From contig NZ_BAED01000050.1 in assembly GCF_000241345.1 (NCBI RefSeq), forward strand, positions 1 to 64,000: DNA of 64,000 bases, written 5' to 3'. Below are positions 59,948-64,000 of this stretch, piece by piece (position 1 is the stretch's first letter; each line of letters starts with the position of its first letter). The notes beneath the pieces are model-generated. The model was not told the origin of the DNA. It made no database searches and saw only the letters and a list, made by a program, of their open reading frames with translations. Origin of the DNA: Gordonia amarae NBRC 15530 (lineage in GTDB: Bacteria > Actinomycetota > Actinomycetes > Mycobacteriales > Mycobacteriaceae). Made by a program: the position numbers and the translations under genes.

Positions 59948-61336
59948 ATGAGACGTATCTGGCCGGCACTGCTGGCGCTGTTCGGCTTCGCCTTCATCAC
60001 CGCGGCGATCCTCATCCCCACCGTGCTGGTGTCTCAGCTCCGTGTGGTGCCGCTGGATCTGGACATCACCTCCGATGCCACCACGGTGTCCGCCGACGGC
60101 GACGCCGGCGACCGCTTCCCCGCCGTCGTCCTCGACCGCTGCTCGCTCACCGAGAAGAAGGTCCGGCAGCTCGACGCCCACCTGACCCAGCAGCGCCGCT
60201 CGGTCATCATCGACCCGTCCAGCAAGACCCGCGCCACCGTGCAGTCGGCGCAGACGGTCCGGATCGACCGGGTCCGCGACGCCGACGGCAAGGAGACCGA
60301 CCTGTCTTTCGCGGCCGCCGGTGAGCAGCGCACCTGCAAGGACGGCCTGCTCAGCGCCACCATCGACCGCATCTCGGTCAACCGCAAGACCTCCGTCCCC
60401 GACGGCAAGGTCCACTCCATCCAGTTCGAGGCACTGCCCGAGGGCGGCAACCTCGAGGACGTGTCGGTGGACGTCCCCCGTCAGGGCTTCCAGTACAAAT
60501 TCGGTTTCGACGTCAAGAAGCGCCCCTACCTGTACTTCGACACCAACACCCGCACCGACAACCCGGCCAACTTCGTCGGCGAGACCACCCTCAAGGGCGT
60601 CAAGGTGTACGAGTTCGTCAGCGAGGTCCCCGAGACCGACCTGTCCGAACTCCCCAACCCGCAGGGCGAGGCCTCCCTCGGCACGCTGCTGACCCAGCCG
60701 GCGAGCTGGTGGGGCATCACCGGCAAGGGCATCAAGCCGGGCGACCCGGTCACCATGCACCGCTACGCCAAGGCCACCCGGCACGTGTTCGTCGAACCCG
60801 TCACCGGCACCATCCTCGACGGCAAGGAAGATCAGGAGCAGTACTACCGCTCCCCCGATCAGAGCGAGGCGATGCCCACCGCGATCCGCGAGTACAAGCT
60901 GCACGCACTCAAGGGCACCTTCAAATGGGCCGACAGCACCGTCGCACGCCAGGCCGACAAAGCCGACCACTACAAGGGTCTGCTGAACATGGCCAAGTTC
61001 TGGCTGCCGCTCATCCTCGGCATCCTCGGCGCCCTGCTGATCCTGGCCTGGCTGCTGCTGTTCCTGCGTGACCGCCGCAAGCCCGCCGGCGACGGCCCGT
61101 CCGACAGCGCCTTCGACTACGAGGCCCCCTCCGCCACCGCGGCAGGCACCACGACCGCCTGGTCGGCCCCGCAGGCCACCGAGGCCGAGTACCCGGCCGA
61201 CGAGGGCGCCACGGCGATCCTGCCCCGCGACGACGAGCCCACCACGCCCGGCATCGGCCCCTGGGACCGCCCCACCGAGCAGATCCCCAACCTCAACCAG
61301 GGCGACGAGCCCGACGACCCCCTCCGCAAGAGGTAG
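59948..61336 (+). CDS. DUF3068 (PorA-family) membrane protein
   Basis: A 462-residue protein of the DUF3068 family restricted to mycolate-containing actinobacteria. It has an N-terminal helix (LLALFGFAFITAAILIPTVL, about 8-27), a large beta-rich exterior domain (about 30-345) with two Cys, a C-terminal helix (WLPLILGILGALLILAWLLL, about 355-374) and an acidic, Pro/Thr-rich cytoplasmic tail ending NLNQGDEPDDPLRKR. Role unknown. AGGAG precedes the ATG; a large hairpin follows the stop. Confidence 0.88.
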   Translation: MRRIWPALLALFGFAFITAAILIPTVLVSQLRVVPLDLDITSDATTVSADGDAGDRFPAVVLDRCSLTEKKVRQLDAHLTQQRRSVIIDPSSKTRATVQSAQTVRIDRVRDADGKETDLSFAAAGEQRTCKDGLLSATIDRISVNRKTSVPDGKVHSIQFEALPEGGNLEDVSVDVPRQGFQYKFGFDVKKRPYLYFDTNTRTDNPANFVGETTLKGVKVYEFVSEVPETDLSELPNPQGEASLGTLLTQPASWWGITGKGIKPGDPVTMHRYAKATRHVFVEPVTGTILDGKEDQEQYYRSPDQSEAMPTAIREYKLHALKGTFKWADSTVARQADKADHYKGLLNMAKFWLPLILGILGALLILAWLLLFLRDRRKPAGDGPSDSAFDYEAPSATAAGTTTAWSAPQATEAEYPADEGATAILPRDDEPTTPGIGPWDRPTEQIPNLNQGDEPDDPLRKR

Positions 61337-61347
61337 TCACCTGAACC

Positions 61348-61383
61348 CACTGTGCCCCGCAGCCCCGGCTGCGGGGCACAGTG
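61348..61383 (+). terminator. Strong hairpin after the DUF3068 gene
   Basis: A perfect 17-bp stem (CACTGTGCCCCGCAGCC and complement) begins 12 bp after the stop and is followed by CTGTTTG. Terminator-like, with a weak T stretch. Confidence 0.85.
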
Positions 61384-61543
61384 CTGTTTGCGCCCACTCG
61401 CAGGCTCGCGGATCGCGGGTCCTGCGGGCCAGGAGCCGTGTTCTTCCCTCGTCGTTCACGCGGACTCGCAAGCTCGCCCGGCTCACTCCTCACTCCAGAA
61501 CACGACGGCCCTCCGGACCGTGCTATCTGCGCCCGCGACCATA

Positions 61544-61601
61544 CATCTTGATCCCCGAGGCCGAAGCGACGAAGGAGCGAGGGTCACGAGGGGTCCGGCG
61601 A
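61544..61601 (+). repeat. Family B repeat
   Basis: A single copy, ATCTTGATCCCCGAGGCCGA to GTCACGAGGGGTCCGGCGA, in the intergenic region between the DUF3068 and mycolyltransferase genes. The remaining 395-bp gap holds two hairpins and no gene. Confidence 0.85.
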
Positions 61602-61679
61602 CCTTTCCCCACCTGACGCCACCACCCCGAACCGATCGGCCACCGCAGCCTCCACCCCGACAACAACCCCCACAAACGA

Positions 61680-61716
61680 CCACCGGCCGGTGACCAAGAA
61701 GGTCACCGGCCGGTGG
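61680..61716 (-). terminator. Hairpin after the mycolyltransferase gene
   Basis: A perfect 16-bp stem CCACCGGCCGGTGACC with its complement around AAGAA lies 17 bp beyond the stop. No T run follows; likely tail-less terminator. Confidence 0.8.
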
Positions 61717-61732
61717 CGGGATCTGAGCGGGA

Positions 61733-62689
61733 TCAGCGCAGCGCGGGCTTGAAGGTGGTGTACCAGGACTCCTTGAACCGGTCCTGCCAGTAGTCCCACC
61801 AGTGTCCGCCGTCGGGCGAGATGTGGGTCTTGAGCTTCACACCGGGCACCGCGGCGAGGCGGGCGATGTAGAGCCGGCTGCTGGTGGAGGCGGCGACCTC
61901 CAGCGGAACCATCTGCGCGAACTTGACCGCGTCGAAGTTGGCGCTGCCGGGCACGAGGGCCGCGTTGCGGTTGCCGACGCCGCTGCCCGAGGACACGTAC
62001 ACGTAGTGGCCGGCCAGGTTGTTGGCGGTCAGGAACGGGTCGTTGGCGGTCCAGGTGCCGAACGGTGCGATACCCCACATGTTGGTCGGGTCACCACCCA
62101 TCTCCATCACCGACACCTGGATGCCCTGGTTGAAGCCGGGCATGGTGACGGTCGGGTAGCCGCTGTAGGAGGCGACGGCCTTGTAGAAGCTGGGATGCCG
62201 CGAGGCCAGGTTGAGCGCGGCGGTACCGGACATCGACAGACCGGCGACGGCGTTGCGGCGGTTGTCGCTGTTGTACTTGCGCTTCATGTAGCCGGGCAGT
62301 TCACGGGTGAGGAAGGTTTCCCACTTGTTCTTGCCGAGCTTGGGATCGGTGCGCTGCCAGTCGGTGTAGAACGACCCGCCGCCGCCGAACGGGATCGCGA
62401 CGTTGACGCCCTTGCCGACCATGAAGCTGTCGACGTTGGTGTTGATCAGCCAGCCGCTGTTGTTGGCGGGGGCGCGCAGACCGTCGAGCAGGTACAGCGT
62501 GGGCTTGGCCGCCCCGCCGCCACCGCTGATGATGCGGACGGGCACGTTGCGTCCCATCGCTGCCGAATAGACGTATTCGGTGGTCCCGGCGGCTGCCGCG
62601 TCGGGTGCGGTGGCGACAACCGCGCCGCTGGTAAGTGCGACCGCGGCGACGACGCCGGCCACAAGGCGTTTACGAACGCGCTTGAACAT
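61733..62689 (-). CDS. Secreted mycolyltransferase (antigen 85-like esterase)
   Basis: A 318-residue exported alpha/beta hydrolase. The signal peptide (MFKRVRKRLVAGVVAAVALT to PDAAAA, cleavage near 34) is followed by the catalytic domain: LYLLDGLRAPANNSGW, nucleophile Ser154 in GLSMSGTAAL, and catalytic His in SPDGGHWWDYW. Such enzymes transfer mycolic acids to trehalose and arabinogalactan in the cell envelope. ATG with AGGA ten bases upstream is preferred over a TTG at 62698, which overlaps that site. Confidence 0.93.
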   Translation of the reverse strand: MFKRVRKRLVAGVVAAVALTSGAVVATAPDAAAAGTTEYVYSAAMGRNVPVRIISGGGGAAKPTLYLLDGLRAPANNSGWLINTNVDSFMVGKGVNVAIPFGGGGSFYTDWQRTDPKLGKNKWETFLTRELPGYMKRKYNSDNRRNAVAGLSMSGTAALNLASRHPSFYKAVASYSGYPTVTMPGFNQGIQVSVMEMGGDPTNMWGIAPFGTWTANDPFLTANNLAGHYVYVSSGSGVGNRNAALVPGSANFDAVKFAQMVPLEVAASTSSRLYIARLAAVPGVKLKTHISPDGGHWWDYWQDRFKESWYTTFKPALR

Positions 62690-62986
62690 GGACTTCAATT
62701 CCTAACGATCTTGGCCGGGAGCGGCCTCGCTCGACGAGGGTGTGGTTCTACCGGCAGGCCTCGCGGAAGGAGGTCGGCCGGTCCATCGCATGACACTGTA
62801 ACGGCTCAATAACAGCCCGGCAAAGGGACCAGCCCCGGCAAAGTCATTATTTTCCGCAGTACATTGCCGGTTTTCGGTACTTTCCGGGCCGCACGCCCCC
62901 GTACCCGGCGGTGTGTCCGTGACCACAACCTGCGGGTAGTGTCACCGATGGATTTCTCGCCGTGCGCCTCGATGAAGGAGTTCCTT

Positions 62987-64000
62987 GTGACGCAGCAGCA
63001 GGCTGACGCCGTCGTCGTCGGAGCGGGTCTTGCGGGTTTGGTCGCCACCTACGAGCTCACGCGGGCCGGGCGCAGGGTGATCGTCGTCGACCAGGAGAAC
63101 CGGAACAATCTCGGCGGGCAGGCGTTCTGGTCGCTCGGCGGCCTGTTCCTGGTCGACAGCCCCGAGCAGCGCCGCCTGGGCATCCACGATTCGGCTGAGC
63201 TGGCGTTGCAGGACTGGATGGGTTCGGCCGGGTTCGACCGCGAGGTGCAGGACTACTGGCCCCGGCAGTGGGCGCGCGCCTACGTCGAGTTCGCGGCCGG
63301 CGACAAACGGCAGTACCTGCACGATCTGGGCCTGCGCTTCGTGCCGATCGTCGGCTGGGCCGAACGCGGCGGCGGCTTCGCCGACGGCCACGGCAATTCG
63401 GTGCCCCGCTTCCATCTCACCTGGGGCACCGGCCCCGAGGTGGTGCGCATCTTCCTCGAACCGGTGCTGGAGGCCGAGAAACGCGGCCTGGTGCAGTTCC
63501 GGTTCCGGCACCGCGTCGACGAACTGATCGTCTCCGGCGAGGCGGCGGTCGGTGTCCGCGGCGCCACCCTCGCGTCGTGCGACGAGCTCGAACGCGGAAA
63601 GGCGTCGAACCGCGACGTCGTCGGCGACTTCGAGGTGCGGGCCGGTGCGGTCATCGTCACCACCGGCGGCATCGGTCACAACCACGAGCTGATCCGCGAG
63701 AACTGGCCCACCGAACGGCTCGGCAAGGCACCCGAGCACATGATCTCGGGGGTTCCCGCCCACGTCGACGGACGCATGCTCGGCATCGCCGAGGAGGCCG
63801 GGGCGAGCCTGGTGAACCGCGACCGCATGTGGCACTACACCGAGGGCATCCACAACTGGGATCCGATCTGGCCCGATCACGCGATCCGCATCATCCCCGG
63901 ACCGTCGTCGTTGTGGCTCGACGCCGAGGGCAATCGGCTCGCCGCCCCCAATTTCCCCGGTTTCGACACCAACGCGACGATGCGCGAGATCCTCAAGACC
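62987..64000 (+). CDS. FAD-binding dehydrogenase (KstD/Rv0785-like), 3' end cut
   Basis: An open frame of 338 codons running off the window. FAD motif ADAVVVGAGLAGLVATYELT (about 6-25), VIVVDQENRNNLGGQAFWSLGG (about 31-52) and GAVIVTTGGIGHNHELIREN (about 221-240) identify the FAD_binding_2 family of actinobacterial dehydrogenases of about 550 residues, so roughly 200 residues are missing. The GTG start has AAGGAG seven bases upstream. Substrate unknown; relatives act on ketosteroids or similar cyclic compounds. Confidence 0.88.
   Translation, partial: MTQQQADAVVVGAGLAGLVATYELTRAGRRVIVVDQENRNNLGGQAFWSLGGLFLVDSPEQRRLGIHDSAELALQDWMGSAGFDREVQDYWPRQWARAYVEFAAGDKRQYLHDLGLRFVPIVGWAERGGGFADGHGNSVPRFHLTWGTGPEVVRIFLEPVLEAEKRGLVQFRFRHRVDELIVSGEAAVGVRGATLASCDELERGKASNRDVVGDFEVRAGAVIVTTGGIGHNHELIRENWPTERLGKAPEHMISGVPAHVDGRMLGIAEEAGASLVNRDRMWHYTEGIHNWDPIWPDHAIRIIPGPSSLWLDAEGNRLAAPNFPGFDTNATMREILKT

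Overview
The window is about 67% GC and densely coded on both strands. GTG and TTG starts and 1-4 base ATGA/GTGA gene overlaps are common. It encodes a secreted antigen-85-type mycolyltransferase, a DUF3068 protein, Ku plus a Pol-PE-Lig LigD, LysE/LysG and a complete soluble di-iron propane monooxygenase cluster. Together these point to a mycolic-acid actinobacterium (Mycobacteriales). Gordonia is the best guess, because the monooxygenase proteins look like the prm/mim systems of Gordonia, Rhodococcus and Mycobacterium. The genus is an inference from gene content. Layout: 0.2-4.5 kb holds a NorQ-like AAA ATPase, a NorD-like VWA protein and an AveC-like membrane protein, divergent from a MarR regulator. 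4.5-7.8 kb is a molybdate operon (HTH-TOBE protein, modA, modB, then modC), with a 36-bp minisatellite between modB and modC. 8-14.5 kb holds a DrrAB-type ABC exporter, a small secreted protein, a ROK regulator, a FUSC membrane protein, a second MarR and a 47-residue membrane protein with a strong terminator. 14.6-19.9 kb is an accessory-looking stretch: a PIN/Phd toxin-antitoxin pair, an Rpn-type nuclease, a MerR regulator fused to DNA-clamp domains, a histidine phosphatase and a DUF234 ATPase. 20-29.6 kb carries a split ACAD10/11-like kinase and dehydrogenase pair under a TetR regulator, an alpha-hydroxy-acid oxidase, two tandem secreted paralogues, LysE/LysG and an MFS transporter; Ku and LigD begin here. 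30-34 kb continues with the rest of LigD, a CpdA-like phosphodiesterase and an SDR enzyme. 34-45 kb, all minus strand, is the propane monooxygenase operon in transcription order prmA, prmB, prmC, prmD, amidohydrolase, DUF59 protein, Zn-alcohol dehydrogenase, GroEL-like chaperonin, followed by a GAF/Fis activator. 45-64 kb has a membrane-anchored PLC-like protein, proton-translocating transhydrogenase (pntAA-pntAB-pntB), a membrane sulfite-oxidase-fold protein that would use the imported molybdate, a KstD-like flavoprotein behind a KstR-type operator, a Pro/Gln-rich protein, nadB behind a 23-bp palindrome, an MFS-ArsR operon behind a 36-bp palindrome, DUF3068, the mycolyltransferase and the start of another FAD-dependent dehydrogenase cut by the window edge. 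Two families of palindromic repeats (called A and B here) are scattered through the window. Family A lies between genes but also inside ligD, where it is translated into the Pol-PE linker. Family B lies between genes and, as tandem copies, inside the FUSC gene. Several genes are preceded by perfect inverted repeats that are good operator candidates. No tRNA, rRNA, CRISPR array or intact insertion sequence was seen.
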